This document shows positions 32,569 to 42,056 of a stretch of 64,000 nt of DNA, piece by piece. Location of the stretch: NCBI GenBank assembly GCA_027533385.1, contig JAPZUE010000007.1:124001-188000 (forward strand). Reading direction: 5' to 3'. Within the stretch, counting starts at the first letter, position 1; each line of letters opens with the position of its first letter. The translations under genes were made by a program, and so were the position numbers. The notes beneath the pieces are model-generated. The model was not told the DNA's origin. It ran no database searches and worked only from the letters and a program-made list of their open reading frames with translations. The DNA comes from Rhizobium sp. (GTDB lineage: Bacteria; Pseudomonadota; Alphaproteobacteria; Rhizobiales; Rhizobiaceae).

Positions 32569-32601
32569 TCCTGTTCTCGCCGCCTCAAGCGGCGCAAAGA
32601 C

Positions 32602-32678
32602 GGTCCCTTAGCTCAGCTGGATAGAGCAAGTGCCTTCTAAGCACTAGGTCGTAGGTTCGAGCCCTACAGGGATCGCCA
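32602..32678 (+). tRNA. tRNA-Arg (anticodon TCT)
   Basis: The acceptor GGTCCCT pairs with AGGGATC (one G-U). The anticodon stem AGTGC/GCACT has the loop CTTCTAA with anticodon TCT at 32636-32638, which reads AGA/AGG. The T-arm is GGTTCGAGCC and CCA is encoded. Confidence 0.96.
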
Positions 32679-32950
32679 CCCTTCTGATCTAACACCTGAT
32701 TATTCCCCGCATGTCGCATTTTGCGAGCTATAAAGCCTTTAGCGGCAGCGCGCAGATCTGCCTGCAAGGAGCCAGTTTCGCCATGGCTGATGGCGTGCGG
32801 CTTTTGTAGGCCGGGGAGGGCAACCGCCAAGCGACTCCCCCTTTTCATGTGGATCATTCCAGCACAGCGGTGGCATCCTCCGAAAACTGTCTCCCTGCCA
32901 ACCTTTCGGAAACCCTTGCGCGTCATGATGCCGCTCACGAGAGGTTAACC
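32679..32950. other. Gap between tRNA-Arg and the nuclease-fold gene, no gene seen
   Basis: I see no supported gene or clear terminator. Short reading frames on both strands have no ribosome binding site or family resemblance. The region presumably carries the promoter of the downstream gene, but I could not pick it out. Confidence 0.5.
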
Positions 32951-33682
32951 ATGTCCAGTCGCACCGCTTCTTCCCGCCGCGCCCCTGCCAAACGCCGCAA
33001 GTCGAGCCGGTCATCCGGCGGCCAGGGCATGACATCCTGGCTGGTCGTGCTGGCCGTCGTTGCCGGCGGGATCGCGGTTTATGACAACCGCGCCGTCCTG
33101 CTCAAGGAACTCGCTCCCCTTCTGTCGCATGAGAGCATGACGGCACAGGAAACCCAGCGCAACTCTGAGGCCGAGCGCGAAAAGTCGCAGCCGGCACAGA
33201 CACGACCGCCCGCACAGACTGCTAGGGCACCCGTGCCCCCGGCGGATGTCGGCATCGCCAGGGCAGCCGTCCCCGCCGCCAGGCCTCAAGCGGCAGAGAC
33301 CGAGACGGCGGCGCTCACAGGCGAGAACTTCTCCGGAAAGTTCTATTTCTGCGGCACGTCCGGCCTCGACAACTGCGTCATGAGCGGCGACACCTTCTGG
33401 TATAAAAAGACGAAGATCGTGCTGGCTGACATTGCCGCCCCGCGCACCGAAGCCGCTGCCTGCCAGCAGGAGCGCGATCGTGGCTTCGCCGCCAAGGTGC
33501 GGCTGAAGGATCTCTTGAGTTCCGGGCGGTTCGATCTCGAAACCCTGAAGGCTCAGGCCTCAAGCAATGGGCCGAGCGTGATGCGGGTTGCGACCCGCAA
33601 CGGTCGCTCGCTGGGATCGATCCTGGTGTCCGAAGGGCTTGCCAAGCCGCGCATGGCCCGTCAGCAGAGCTGGTGCCCCTGA
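32951..33682 (+). CDS. Membrane-anchored SNase-fold protein, catalytic residues apparently lost
   Basis: The 243-aa protein has a basic N-terminus, one membrane segment (27-44), a Gln/Ala/Pro-rich linker and a C-terminal thermonuclease-like domain. In staphylococcal nuclease the core reads DGDT...FRLLLVDTPE...YGRGLA. Here it reads SGDT, KIVLADIAAPR and TRNGRSLGSI. Aligning these by eye, Arg35 is Val, Asp40 is Ala and Glu43 is Arg, while Asp21 and the Arg87 region remain. The protein is therefore probably not an active nuclease and may bind a ligand or partner at the membrane. Four Cys (in CGTSGLDNC, ACQQE and near the end, SWCP) hint at disulfides and an outward-facing domain. Confidence 0.78.
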   Translation: MSSRTASSRRAPAKRRKSSRSSGGQGMTSWLVVLAVVAGGIAVYDNRAVLLKELAPLLSHESMTAQETQRNSEAEREKSQPAQTRPPAQTARAPVPPADVGIARAAVPAARPQAAETETAALTGENFSGKFYFCGTSGLDNCVMSGDTFWYKKTKIVLADIAAPRTEAAACQQERDRGFAAKVRLKDLLSSGRFDLETLKAQASSNGPSVMRVATRNGRSLGSILVSEGLAKPRMARQQSWCP

Positions 33683-33703
33683 TCGGAATTCTCGGTCCAA
33701 GCG

Positions 33704-33737
33704 AAAGAGCCCGCCGCGTTGTCGCGGCGGGCTCTTT
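33704..33737. terminator. Bidirectional terminator between the SNase-fold gene and aapP
   Basis: AAAGAGCCCGCCGCG and CGCGGCGGGCTCTTT form a perfect 15-bp stem around TTGT. Its A and T ends let it work as a terminator in both directions between the two convergent genes. Confidence 0.85.
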
Positions 33738-33765
33738 GTCATGTCGACCGTCAGTCTGACGACGC

Positions 33766-34539
33766 CTAGTGCAGGATCTGGCTGAGGAAGAGCTTGGTGC
33801 GCTCGTGCTGCGGATTGTCGAAGAACTCGGCCGGCGAGTTCTGTTCGACGATCTGGCCCTGGTCCATGAAGATGACGCGGTTTGCGACCTGGCGGGCAAA
33901 GCCCATTTCATGGGTGACGCAGAGCATGGTCATGCCTTCTTCGGCGAGACCCACCATGGTGTCGAGCACTTCCTTGACCATTTCCGGATCGAGCGCCGAG
34001 GTCGGCTCGTCGAACAGCATGATCTTCGGCTTCATGCAGAGCGCACGGGCAATCGCCACACGCTGCTGCTGGCCGCCGGAGAGCTGGCCGGGATACTTGT
34101 TGGCCTGTTCCGGGATCTTGACGCGCTTCAGGAAGTGCATCGCGATTTCCTCGGCATCCTTTTTCGGCATCTTGCGGACCCAGATCGGGGCAAGCGTGCA
34201 GTTTTCCAGGATGGTCAGGTGCGGGAACAAGTTGAAGTGCTGGAACACCATGCCGACTTCGCGGCGCACTTCATCGATCTTCTTCAGGTCGTTGGTGAGT
34301 TCGATCCCGTCGACGATGATGTTGCCCGCCTGGTGTTCTTCCAGGCGGTTGATGCAGCGGATCATGGTCGACTTGCCGGAGCCGGAGGGACCGGCGATGA
34401 CGATGCGCTCGCCCTTCATCACCTTGAGGTTGACGTCGCGCAGGACGTGGAAGTCCCCATACCACTTGTTCATGTTGATGATTTCGACCGCGACATCGGT
34501 GTCGGAGACGGCCATTTTCTTCGAGGTGGCTTCAGCCAT
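33766..34539 (-). CDS. aapP: General L-amino acid ABC transporter, ATP-binding protein AapP
   Basis: The 257-aa ATPase has Walker [10 protein letters not shown] (50-58), Q-loop [12 protein letters not shown], signature LSGGQQQR, Walker [15 protein letters not shown] and H-loop VTHEMGF. It powers uptake of amino acids through AapQM. It is the last gene of the aapJQMP operon, 17 bases after aapM. The length and order match the rhizobial Aap system of the polar amino acid (HAAT) family. Confidence 0.97.
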   Translation of the reverse strand: MAEATSKKMAVSDTDVAVEIINMNKWYGDFHVLRDVNLKVMKGERIVIAGPSGSGKSTMIRCINRLEEHQAGNIIVDGIELTNDLKKIDEVRREVGMVFQHFNLFPHLTILENCTLAPIWVRKMPKKDAEEIAMHFLKRVKIPEQANKYPGQLSGGQQQRVAIARALCMKPKIMLFDEPTSALDPEMVKEVLDTMVGLAEEGMTMLCVTHEMGFARQVANRVIFMDQGQIVEQNSPAEFFDNPQHERTKLFLSQILH

Positions 34540-34556
34540 GGTTTTTGCCCTTGTTC

Positions 34557-35708
34557 TTATCGCTTGTGACCGGTGTCGAGGTGCCGCTCCATGAAGGCGG
34601 AGTAGCGCGACATGCCGAAGCAGAAGATCCAGAATACGAAGCCGGCGAAGATCAGACCCGTGAGCGGCGTCACGGGCGTAGCCCAGCTGGCATCGGTGAA
34701 GTTGAGGCGGACGATGCCGAGGAGATCGAACATGCCGATGATCGACACGAGCGATGTATCCTTGAACAGGCCGATGAAGGTGTTGACGATCCCCGGAATG
34801 ACCAGCTTGATCGCCTGCGGCAGGATGATCAGCCGGGTCTTCTGCCAGTAGGAGAGGCCGAGCGAATCCGCGCCCTCATACTGGCCCTTCGGAATCGCCT
34901 GCAGACCGCCGCGCACCACTTCCGCCATATAGGCCGAAGCAAAGAGCGAAACACCCACCAGCGCGCGCAGGAAGTTGTCGATCGTCCAGCCTGTCGGCAT
35001 GAAGAGCGGCAGCATCACGTTCGCCATGAAGAGAACGGTGATCAGCGGCACGCCACGCACGACTTCGATGAAGGTAACGCAGATCACCTTGATCACCGGC
35101 ATGTCCGAACGCCGTCCGAGCGCCAGCAGGATGCCGAGTGGAAGCGACACGGCAATGCCGACGAAGGACAGGATCAGCGTCACCATCAGGCCGCCCCAGA
35201 GCGGGGTTTCGACGATCGCAAGGCCGAACCCGCCATGCAGCAGGAAGAAGGCGACGACCGGGAAGATGATGAACAGCAGGAGTGCGTTCAGCCCCTTGCG
35301 CGGCGCCTTCGGGATCAGCAGCGGCACGAGCAATGCCACGAACATCACGCCGACAAGGATGACGCGCCAGCGTTCCTCGATCGGATAACGCCCGAAGATG
35401 AACTGCGAGAAGCGGTTTTCAACGAACGCCCAGCAGGCACCCTTCCAGCCATCCGGCTGCGTGCCGCCCTGCGCAATCGTGGCACAGACGGCACGATCGG
35501 CGCCGTACCAGACGGCGTCGAGGAACAGGAAGTTGATCGCCCCGGGCAGGATCAGCGCAAGCACGGCCAGGCCGAGGATGGTCAGGACGACATCCTTCGG
35601 CGTGGCGAGAAGGTTCTTGCGGATCCAGCCGCCGATGCTCGCATCGGAGGTTGGAGGCGGAAGCGGAGCCAGCATTTCCTGGCGGATATAGGTCAAGTCA
35701 CGCGCCAT
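34557..35708 (-). CDS. aapM: General L-amino acid ABC transporter, permease AapM
   Basis: The 383-aa permease has about eight hydrophobic segments and the EAA loop region ([23 protein letters not shown], split here) typical of polar amino-acid ABC permeases. [16 protein letters not shown] also marks the HisM-type fold. The large loop between early segments (about residues 60-110) is characteristic of AapM. The ATG at 35708 is used; a TTG six bases earlier overlaps the aapQ stop. It pairs with AapQ to form the membrane channel. Confidence 0.96.
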   Translation of the reverse strand: MARDLTYIRQEMLAPLPPPTSDASIGGWIRKNLLATPKDVVLTILGLAVLALILPGAINFLFLDAVWYGADRAVCATIAQGGTQPDGWKGACWAFVENRFSQFIFGRYPIEERWRVILVGVMFVALLVPLLIPKAPRKGLNALLLFIIFPVVAFFLLHGGFGLAIVETPLWGGLMVTLILSFVGIAVSLPLGILLALGRRSDMPVIKVICVTFIEVVRGVPLITVLFMANVMLPLFMPTGWTIDNFLRALVGVSLFASAYMAEVVRGGLQAIPKGQYEGADSLGLSYWQKTRLIILPQAIKLVIPGIVNTFIGLFKDTSLVSIIGMFDLLGIVRLNFTDASWATPVTPLTGLIFAGFVFWIFCFGMSRYSAFMERHLDTGHKR

Positions 35709-35710
35709 GA

Positions 35711-36904
35711 TCAACGCTCCACCAGTGCCATCTTGGCATTGAACCAGTTCATGAAGAGCGAGGTCACAATGCTGATGGAGAGATAGACGACGAGCCAGAT
35801 CGAGACGATTTCAATCGCCTGGCCGGTCTGGTTCAGGGTGGTGCCGCCGGTCGAGACCAGTTCTGGGAAACCGACAGCCACGCCGAGCGACGAGTTCTTT
35901 GTCAGGTTCAGATACTGGCTGGTCAGCGGCGGGATGATGATGCGCATCGCCTGCGGCACGATCACTAGACGGGTGGTGGTCGACGGCTGTAGCCCGAGAG
36001 CCGAAGCAGCCTCCGTCTGGCCCTTCGACACGCCCTTGATGCCGGCGCGGATGATTTCCGCGATGAAGGCAGCGGTGTAGAAGGACAGAGCGAGATAGAG
36101 TGCCACGAATTCCGGAGCGATCACGGCGCCGCCGGACATGTTGAAGCGGCTTGCGACCGGATAGTCGAAGGTCAGCGGCGAGCCGGCGGCAAGGAACGCG
36201 AGAACGGGCAGGCCGATGATCAGGCCCGCCGCAACCCAACCGGTCGGGAAGATCTGACCGGTGCGCATCTGCCGCGCCTTTGCCCAGCGGGCAATGATCA
36301 CGGTGGCGATGATGGCAACGACCAGAGCGATCGGGATCAGGCTTGCGCCATCGCCCCAGATCGGCTTCGGAAAGGCGAGGCCACGGTTGTTGAGGAAGCT
36401 GGAGAACGGCAGTTCTAGCGAATCGCGCGGCTGCGGCAGCGTCGCAAGCACGCCCGAATACCAGAAGAAGATGACGAGCAGCGGCGGCAGATTGCGGAAC
36501 GCTTCGACATAAACGGTGCAGAGCTTCGCAATCAGCCAGTTGCGCGACAGGCGCCCGATACCGATGATGAAGCCGATCACGGTCGCCGTGATGATGCCCG
36601 TCACAGCCACCAGGATGGTGTTGAGAAGACCGACCAGAATGGCGCGGCCGTAGGTCGAATCCGCCGTGTAGGCGATGAGACTCTGACCGATGTCGAAACC
36701 GGCGCGGCCGTTGAGGAAGTCATAGCCCGTGGCGGTATTGCTGCGGGCCAGGTTTTCGATGGTGTTGTTCGCAATTGTCCAGACGATGAACGTCATGACG
36801 GCGATCGTAGCGATCTGAAAGAAGATGGATCTTGCTTTCGGATCGTAGATCAGCGAGCCAAAGCTCTGCCTGCCGGCAGGCAAACTGGTGGCGTGATCTG
36901 TCAT
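35711..36904 (-). CDS. aapQ: General L-amino acid ABC transporter, permease AapQ
   Basis: The 397-aa permease starts [20 protein letters not shown]. It has eight or so membrane spans, [17 protein letters not shown] and the EAA-type loop [20 protein letters not shown]. It ends with the extended [20 protein letters not shown]. An alternative ATG at 36970 would lengthen the N-terminus, but homologues begin near the chosen site. The gene follows aapJ after a gap containing a strong hairpin. Confidence 0.95.
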   Translation of the reverse strand: MTDHATSLPAGRQSFGSLIYDPKARSIFFQIATIAVMTFIVWTIANNTIENLARSNTATGYDFLNGRAGFDIGQSLIAYTADSTYGRAILVGLLNTILVAVTGIITATVIGFIIGIGRLSRNWLIAKLCTVYVEAFRNLPPLLVIFFWYSGVLATLPQPRDSLELPFSSFLNNRGLAFPKPIWGDGASLIPIALVVAIIATVIIARWAKARQMRTGQIFPTGWVAAGLIIGLPVLAFLAAGSPLTFDYPVASRFNMSGGAVIAPEFVALYLALSFYTAAFIAEIIRAGIKGVSKGQTEAASALGLQPSTTTRLVIVPQAMRIIIPPLTSQYLNLTKNSSLGVAVGFPELVSTGGTTLNQTGQAIEIVSIWLVVYLSISIVTSLFMNWFNAKMALVER

Positions 36905-37032
36905 GCTGTGCCAAATCCCCGAGGCTTCATTGAGCCTTAAACTGTTATTGTTTTTAGAGACAGCCGGCATTCTCTGGGTTCGCTGCTGACCACAGCGCAC
37001 GTGCCGGTCTGAACACGTGGTCTTGATAAAGC

Positions 37033-37056
37033 GCGAGGCGGCTTTCGCCGCCTCGC
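37033..37056 (-). promoter_or_regulatory. Hairpin between aapJ and aapQ
   Basis: GCGAGGCGGC and GCCGCCTCGC form a perfect 10-bp stem with a 4-base loop in the aapJ-aapQ gap. No T-run follows on the minus strand, so it looks more like an mRNA-stabilising or attenuating hairpin. Such hairpins raise the level of binding protein over permeases in ABC operons. Confidence 0.65.
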
Positions 37057-37072
37057 CAAGGTCCGACCGCGA

Positions 37073-38101
37073 TTAGCGGATCGGCGGTGCGTACTGCAGG
37101 CCGCCCTTCGACCACAGAGCGTTCACGCCGCGCTCGATCTTGAGCGGGGTGTTAACGCCGATGTTGCGCTCGAAGATTTCGCCGTAGTTACCGACGCCCT
37201 TGATGATGTTGTAGGCCCAATCGTTGGACAGGCCGAGATCGGTACCGATCTTGGTGTCGGCTTCAGCGCCGAGGAAGCGCTTGATGTCCGGGTTGGTGGT
37301 GGTCGACTTGATTTCGTCGACATTGGCCTGGGTGATGCCGAATTCTTCAGCCTGCACCAGCGCGTAATGAGTCCAGGAAACGATGTCGAACCACTGGTCG
37401 TCACCCTGACGAACGGCCGGACCAAGCGGCTCCTTCGAGATGATTTCCGGCAGAATGACATGCTCATCCGGGTTGGTGAGCGTCAGACGCAGCGAATAGA
37501 GGCCCGACTGGTCGGTCGTGTAGACGTCGCAACGACCGGCCTGATAGGCGGCGTTCACTTCTTCGAGCTTTTCGAAGACGACCGGCTTGTATTCGAGGTT
37601 GTTGGCCTTGAAGTAGTCGGCAAGGTTCAGTTCGGTCGTGGTGCCGGACTGGACGCAGACGGCGGCGCCGGAGAGCTCGAGAGCCGACGAAACGTTCAGG
37701 CTCTTCGGAACCATGAAGCCCTGGCCGTCATAGTAGTTGACGGTGCGGAAGTTGAAGCCGAGTGCGGTGTCGCGGCTGATGGTCCAGGTGGTGTTGCGGA
37801 TCAGAACGTCGACTTCGCCGGACTGAAGCGCGGTGAAGCGGCTCTGTGCGGTGGTCGGCGTGTACTTTACCTTGGTAGCGTCACCGAAAACGGCGGCAGC
37901 AACGGCCTTGCAATAATCGACGTCGAAACCGGTCCAGTTGCCGGCAGCATCCGGCGAAGCGAAGCCCGCAAGACCCGTGTTCACGCCGCACTGGACGAAA
38001 CCCTTGGCCTTCACGTCGTCAAGCGTCGCGGCGGAAGCTGCGGACGCGCCAAAACCCAGGACCGCAGCGCCGATGGCAGCTGACAGGAACTTGTTGTTCA
38101 T
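37073..38101 (-). CDS. aapJ: General L-amino acid ABC transporter, periplasmic binding protein AapJ
   Basis: The 342-aa protein has a signal peptide (about 1-27, ending SAASA-A) and the class 3 solute-binding fold: FVQCGVNTGLAGFASPDA, GFDVDYCKAVAAAVFGD, NTTWTISRDTALGFNF and GSGTTT-like VQSGTTTELNLADYF. It delivers a broad range of L-amino acids to AapQMP. The ATG at 38101 is preceded by AAGGTTGGGA. In rhizobia this system is under nitrogen and amino-acid control; I see a possible promoter upstream but no clear sigma-54 site. Confidence 0.97.
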   Translation of the reverse strand: MNNKFLSAAIGAAVLGFGASAASAATLDDVKAKGFVQCGVNTGLAGFASPDAAGNWTGFDVDYCKAVAAAVFGDATKVKYTPTTAQSRFTALQSGEVDVLIRNTTWTISRDTALGFNFRTVNYYDGQGFMVPKSLNVSSALELSGAAVCVQSGTTTELNLADYFKANNLEYKPVVFEKLEEVNAAYQAGRCDVYTTDQSGLYSLRLTLTNPDEHVILPEIISKEPLGPAVRQGDDQWFDIVSWTHYALVQAEEFGITQANVDEIKSTTTNPDIKRFLGAEADTKIGTDLGLSNDWAYNIIKGVGNYGEIFERNIGVNTPLKIERGVNALWSKGGLQYAPPIR

Positions 38102-38459
38102 TTTTCCCAACCTTTTTTCTCTTGTTTTATGCCAGCGACGGCCGCCTGCCGAAAACTAACAGGGCACGTCGGCTCGCGGCCTCCCGGTGCGAGCAGTCAT
38201 ATCTCATTCGCAAATGTCGGTACGGTCAAGTCTTTATGCCGCAGAATGGCCACAAAAGCGCGAATTTATCAAAAACGCCCGCCAAATAGGCAAAAATGTG
38301 TGGTTTTTGCCCCAAACTGATGAAAATGACGCCTTTTTGACAGTCTTTCCGGGCGTCTTCGGCAAGACATGCGCCGCCGGATCACGCGATTGTGCAACTT
38401 GACCAGCCTCTCGTCACCGGCCAAAACCCTCCGGAAGCATGCGTTAGGAACCTGAATCC
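38102..38459. other. Divergent control region between aapJ and metC
   Basis: This 358-base stretch holds no gene that I can support. It is A+T-richer than its flanks and must contain the promoters of aapJ (minus) and metC (plus). I looked for a SAM-type riboswitch before metC and saw none. Confidence 0.6.
38200..38229 (-). promoter_or_regulatory. Candidate promoter of aapJ
   Basis: On the minus strand TTGACC (38229-38224) and GAGATA (38205-38200) are 18 bases apart, about 100 bases before the aapJ start. The match to a housekeeping promoter is fair in the -35 and weaker in the -10. Confidence 0.35.
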
Positions 38460-39650
38460 ATGAGCAAATCGAAAGACTGGCTGGCCGACGCCGGCACCAA
38501 CACGAAGCTGTGCCATATCGGCTATGATCCGACCGACTATCACGGCTTCGTCAATCCGCCGGTCGTGCATGCCTCGACGGTGCTGTTCCCCAATGCGCGG
38601 GCGATGGAGACGCGCAGCCAGCGCTATACCTATGGAACGCGCGGCACCCCGACGACGGATGCCCTGTGCAGCGCCATCGATGAACTGGAAGGCTCTGCCG
38701 GCACGATCCTGGTACCATCCGGCCTCGCGGCAATCACGGTGCCGTTCCTTGCATTCCTGTCATCAGGCGATCACGCGCTGATCGTCGATTCCGTCTATTC
38801 ACCCTGCCGCCATTTCTGCGACACGATGCTGACCCGCCTCGGCGTCGAGGTGGAATACTACGATCCTGAGATCGGCTCCGAGATCGAACGTCTGATCCGT
38901 CCGAACACCAAGCTCGTGCATACCGAGGCGCCAGGCTCGAACACGATGGAAATGCAGGACATCAGGGCCATTTCCGATGCGGCCCACAGACATGATTGCG
39001 TGGTGACCATCGACAATACCTGGGCCACGCCGCTCTATTTCAGGGCGCTGGATTTCGGCGCCGACGTGTCGATCCATGCCGCCACGAAATATCCCTCGGG
39101 TCATTCCGACATTCTGATGGGCACGGTCTCTGCCAATGCCAGGCACTGGCCGGCCTTGAAGGAAGCCAATGGAGCACTGGGGATCTGCGGCGCCCCGGAT
39201 GACAGCTACCAGATCCTGCGCGGCCTGCGCACCATGGGCATGCGCCTGGACCACCACTACAAGAGCGCGCTTGCCGTCGCGCATTGGCTGGAAAGCCGCA
39301 AGGACGTGGCGCGCGTCCTGCATCCGGCGCTGGAAAGCTTCCCCGGCCACGACATCTGGAAGCGTGACTTCAAGGGCGCAAGCGGCGTCTTCTCCTTCGT
39401 CCTGCCGGCCCCATCGCCGGACAAGATCAAGCCGAAGGCCCATGCCTTTCTGGATTCCCTCCAGCTTTTCGGCCTGGGCTGGTCCTGGGGTGGGTATGAG
39501 AGCCTGGCGGTTCTGGTCAATCTGGAGGATCGCAAGATCCGCAAGGGACCGACCGATGGCGCGGTCATCCGCCTGCAGATCGGCCTCGAAAACATCGAGG
39601 ACATCCAGGCCGACCTTGAACGAGGCTTTGCCGCAGCCGCAGCCGTCTGA
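38460..39650 (+). CDS. metC: Cystathionine beta-lyase
   Basis: The 396-aa PLP enzyme cleaves cystathionine to homocysteine for methionine synthesis. It has YGTRGTPTTDAL, VPSGLAAITVPFLAFLSSGD, EAPGSNTMEMQDI, the cofactor Asp in TIDNTWATPL and the PLP lysine in SIHAATKYPSGHSD (Lys210). The beta-lyase rather than gamma-synthase assignment rests on the MetC-like C-terminus (FGLGWSWGGYESLAV). A weak GGAACC precedes the ATG. With hom and cysE in the window it completes much of the methionine precursor path. Confidence 0.95.
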   Translation: MSKSKDWLADAGTNTKLCHIGYDPTDYHGFVNPPVVHASTVLFPNARAMETRSQRYTYGTRGTPTTDALCSAIDELEGSAGTILVPSGLAAITVPFLAFLSSGDHALIVDSVYSPCRHFCDTMLTRLGVEVEYYDPEIGSEIERLIRPNTKLVHTEAPGSNTMEMQDIRAISDAAHRHDCVVTIDNTWATPLYFRALDFGADVSIHAATKYPSGHSDILMGTVSANARHWPALKEANGALGICGAPDDSYQILRGLRTMGMRLDHHYKSALAVAHWLESRKDVARVLHPALESFPGHDIWKRDFKGASGVFSFVLPAPSPDKIKPKAHAFLDSLQLFGLGWSWGGYESLAVLVNLEDRKIRKGPTDGAVIRLQIGLENIEDIQADLERGFAAAAAV

Positions 39651-39665
39651 GGCAAAGCCCGCAGT

Positions 39666-40829
39666 TCAGTCGCCGATCTGGTGGCCGTAGAGCCAGTCGA
39701 GATCGGCGGCAAGCTTTTCCGCCGGTCGCAGCGACAGCACGATATTCCGCCCGATGCGGAAGGGTCCACGGGCATGATAGGCAAAGCGGTTGAAGTCGCC
39801 GCGTGCCTTGACCCGTGCGGCGCGTGCCTTGCGCTCCGCCGTGAACGAGGCAAGGGCGGAGGGCAAGGGTGCTCGCGCGACATGAGCGGCGAGCGAAAAC
39901 GCATCCTCGATCGCCATGGCCGCACCTTGCGCTGAAAACGGCATCATCGTGTGGGCTGCGTCGCCGATCAGGACCGTGTCCCGTGCGTTGTGCCAGTTGC
40001 CGTCCGAGGCTGCATAAAGTGGCCAGAAGGTCGGATGGTCGGCACCCGCGAGGACCGTCCTGATCTCGCGGTGCCAGCCGGAAAACTGTTCGAGCAGCAT
40101 GGCGCGCCGCGCCGCATCGGCATCGATGGCCCAGCTCTCGTCACTCCTGGTGCCCGCCGCAATGGCCACCAGATTGAAGCCGTCGATCTCCCTAAGCGGA
40201 TAGCTGACAAGATGCGCCCTGGCGCCGAGATAGGCCGTGACGCCCGACCGGGACAGAAACGACGGTGCCGCAGCCTGGCTGATCGTGAAGCGCCAGGCGA
40301 TATTGCCTGAGAAGCTGACGGTTGGACTGCCGGCAATCGCATCACGCGCGACGGACCAGGCGCCGTCGGCGCCGATGATGAGATCAGGCTGTCGCGCGAT
40401 GATGGCCGTGAGCGCATCTGCACCAACCCCCTGAACCCGATGGCCGAGATGCAGCCGGCAGAGCGGTTGGTTCAGAACCGCGCGCAGCAGGGACTGTTGC
40501 AATGTCGATCGATGCAGAACGCCATAGGGATGGCCCCAGCGCTGCCGGGCAAAATCGCCGGCGGGTACGTTCGCAAGGTGGCGAAGATCGCGGCCGGAGA
40601 CCAGGTTGATCGAGCGTGGCTCGACCCACTGTCGTTCGAGATCCGGCAGCACGCCGAGTTGGCCGAGCACACGGGTTGCGTTCGGTGAAAGCTGCAGACC
40701 GGCGCCGACTTCGCCCAGCTGCGGCGCCTGCTCGATGATGTCGCAGGAGATGCCCTTGCGCGCAAGCGACAGGGCAGCAGTCAGGCCCGCCACCCCGGCT
40801 CCAACGATGGCGGCGTGCTTGATGGACAT
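39666..40829 (-). CDS. FAD-dependent monooxygenase (salicylate hydroxylase-like)
   Basis: The 387-aa protein has the FAD Rossmann motif AIVGAGVAGLTAAL (8-21) and EVGAGLQLSPNATRVL. The second FAD motif is DTVLIGDAAHTMMPFSAQGAAMAIEDA, split by the usual Asp. This is the group A aromatic hydroxylase architecture (UbiH/salicylate hydroxylase-like). The substrate is unknown. The start at 40829 is selected because homology begins there and the upstream extension is antisense-like. It converges with metC and follows the zinc protein gene on the same strand by 26 bases. Confidence 0.88.
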   Translation of the reverse strand: MSIKHAAIVGAGVAGLTAALSLARKGISCDIIEQAPQLGEVGAGLQLSPNATRVLGQLGVLPDLERQWVEPRSINLVSGRDLRHLANVPAGDFARQRWGHPYGVLHRSTLQQSLLRAVLNQPLCRLHLGHRVQGVGADALTAIIARQPDLIIGADGAWSVARDAIAGSPTVSFSGNIAWRFTISQAAAPSFLSRSGVTAYLGARAHLVSYPLREIDGFNLVAIAAGTRSDESWAIDADAARRAMLLEQFSGWHREIRTVLAGADHPTFWPLYAASDGNWHNARDTVLIGDAAHTMMPFSAQGAAMAIEDAFSLAAHVARAPLPSALASFTAERKARAARVKARGDFNRFAYHARGPFRIGRNIVLSLRPAEKLAADLDWLYGHQIGD

Positions 40830-40855
40830 GATTTTTGCCGATCGTGACGCCGCGG

Positions 40856-41140
40856 TCACGCCGCCTTGATGTGGAAGACGCAGCCTGGCGGGTTGGTCTG
40901 TTCGGCCTTCAGGCTCGGATTGTAGCGGTAGAGCGTCGAGCAGTAGGAGCAGACCTTTTCGTTGTCGTGTCCCATGTCGATGAAGATATGCGGGTGGTCG
41001 AACGGCACAGAGGCGCCAGTGCACATGAATTCCTTCACGCCGACCTCAATCACGCGGTGACCGCCGTCGTTCTGGAAATGGGGAATGGTATGGCCGGCCA
41101 TGATGTGCTCCGAGACTGCTTTGCGAATTGGCGCGGACAT
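40856..41140 (-). CDS. CHCC zinc-finger protein, NDUFS6-like complex I accessory subunit
   Basis: The 94-aa protein has zinc ligands Cys40, His49 or His51, Cys64 and Cys67 in the arrangement MCTGASVPFDHPH...EKVCSYCSTLYRY. This is the zf-CHCC family, homologous to mitochondrial complex I subunit NDUFS6. Alphaproteobacteria use it as an accessory subunit. The start at 41140 is preferred over a longer hydrophobic N-terminal extension. It is divergent from the alpha/beta hydrolase. Together with the NDUFS4-like gene it is the second such subunit within 9 kb. Confidence 0.87.
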   Translation of the reverse strand: MSAPIRKAVSEHIMAGHTIPHFQNDGGHRVIEVGVKEFMCTGASVPFDHPHIFIDMGHDNEKVCSYCSTLYRYNPSLKAEQTNPPGCVFHIKAA

Positions 41141-41267
41141 TAGCGCCGTCCTTGGCAAAAGTGTAGAGCCGCAGACTGCCAAAAACCACAGAAAATCGGC
41201 CTGCGGCAATTGATGTCACGGTCCTGATGGCTATGGTTGCCCGCCCGTGCTCCACAAGGACTGATCG

Positions 41268-42053
41268 ATGAATCTCGACGCGCCGCCGTTCTCCAGTTTC
41301 CGCAATGATGGGCTGGATCTCGCCTATTTCGACGATGGTGACCCGGCCGGAGAACCGATTCTTCTCATCCACGGATTCGCCTCGTCGGCGAGCGTCAACT
41401 GGGTCTATCCAGGCTGGCTGCGCACGCTTGGCGATGCCGGTTACCGGGTGATCGCGATCGACAATCGCGGTCATGGCGCAAGTGCCAAGCCGCATGACCC
41501 GGAAGCCTATCATCCGACGTCGATGGCAGGGGATGCTGCGGCCTTGCTGACCCATCTCGGCATCGCGGATGCCCATGTGATGGGCTACTCCATGGGGGCG
41601 CGCATTTCCGCCTTTCTCGCCATCGAGCACCCCGACCGCGTCCGCTCGCTGGTCTTCGGTGGTCTGGGCATCGGCATGTGCGACGGTGTCGGCGATTGGG
41701 ATCCGATCGCCGATGCGCTGCTCGCTCCCTCGCTGGACGATGTCACCCATGAGCGAGGCCGGATGTTCCGCGCCTTTGCCGATCAGACCAAATCGGATCG
41801 TCTGGCGCTCGCGGCTTGCATCCGCACGTCTCGCGACCTCGTCAGCCGTCAGGATATCGCCAGGGTCGACATCCCGACCCTGATCGGCGTCGGCACGAAG
41901 GACGATATCGCCGGTTCGCCGCATGAACTCGCCGAACTGATGCCGAGAGCCCTGGCGCTCGACATCCCGAACCGCGATCACATGCTGGCCGTCGGCGACA
42001 GGGTATTCAAGAAGGCGGCGCTTGATTTCTATTCCGAGCTGGAAAGCCGCTGA
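41268..42053 (+). CDS. Alpha/beta hydrolase
   Basis: The 261-aa protein has the oxyanion strand LLIHGFASSASVNW, the nucleophile elbow GYSMGA with Ser108, DNRGHGASAKP, and a late Asp and His (GVGTKDD, IPNRDHMLAVGD). No secretion signal is visible. The family covers esterases, lactonases and carbon-carbon hydrolases, so the substrate is open. The gene ends 3 bases before the converging enoyl-CoA hydratase stop. Confidence 0.9.
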   Translation: MNLDAPPFSSFRNDGLDLAYFDDGDPAGEPILLIHGFASSASVNWVYPGWLRTLGDAGYRVIAIDNRGHGASAKPHDPEAYHPTSMAGDAAALLTHLGIADAHVMGYSMGARISAFLAIEHPDRVRSLVFGGLGIGMCDGVGDWDPIADALLAPSLDDVTHERGRMFRAFADQTKSDRLALAACIRTSRDLVSRQDIARVDIPTLIGVGTKDDIAGSPHELAELMPRALALDIPNRDHMLAVGDRVFKKAALDFYSELESR

Positions 42054-42056
42054 CCG

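Noticed and set aside
38102..38459. Possible SAM riboswitch before metC
   Set aside because: I could not find the conserved core or pseudoknot of SAM-I or SAM-II; the region only shows promoter-like sequence.
41046..41981. Minus-strand open frame of 311 codons opposite the alpha/beta hydrolase
   Set aside because: It is a shadow of a gene with clear hydrolase motifs, typical of high-G+C antisense frames.
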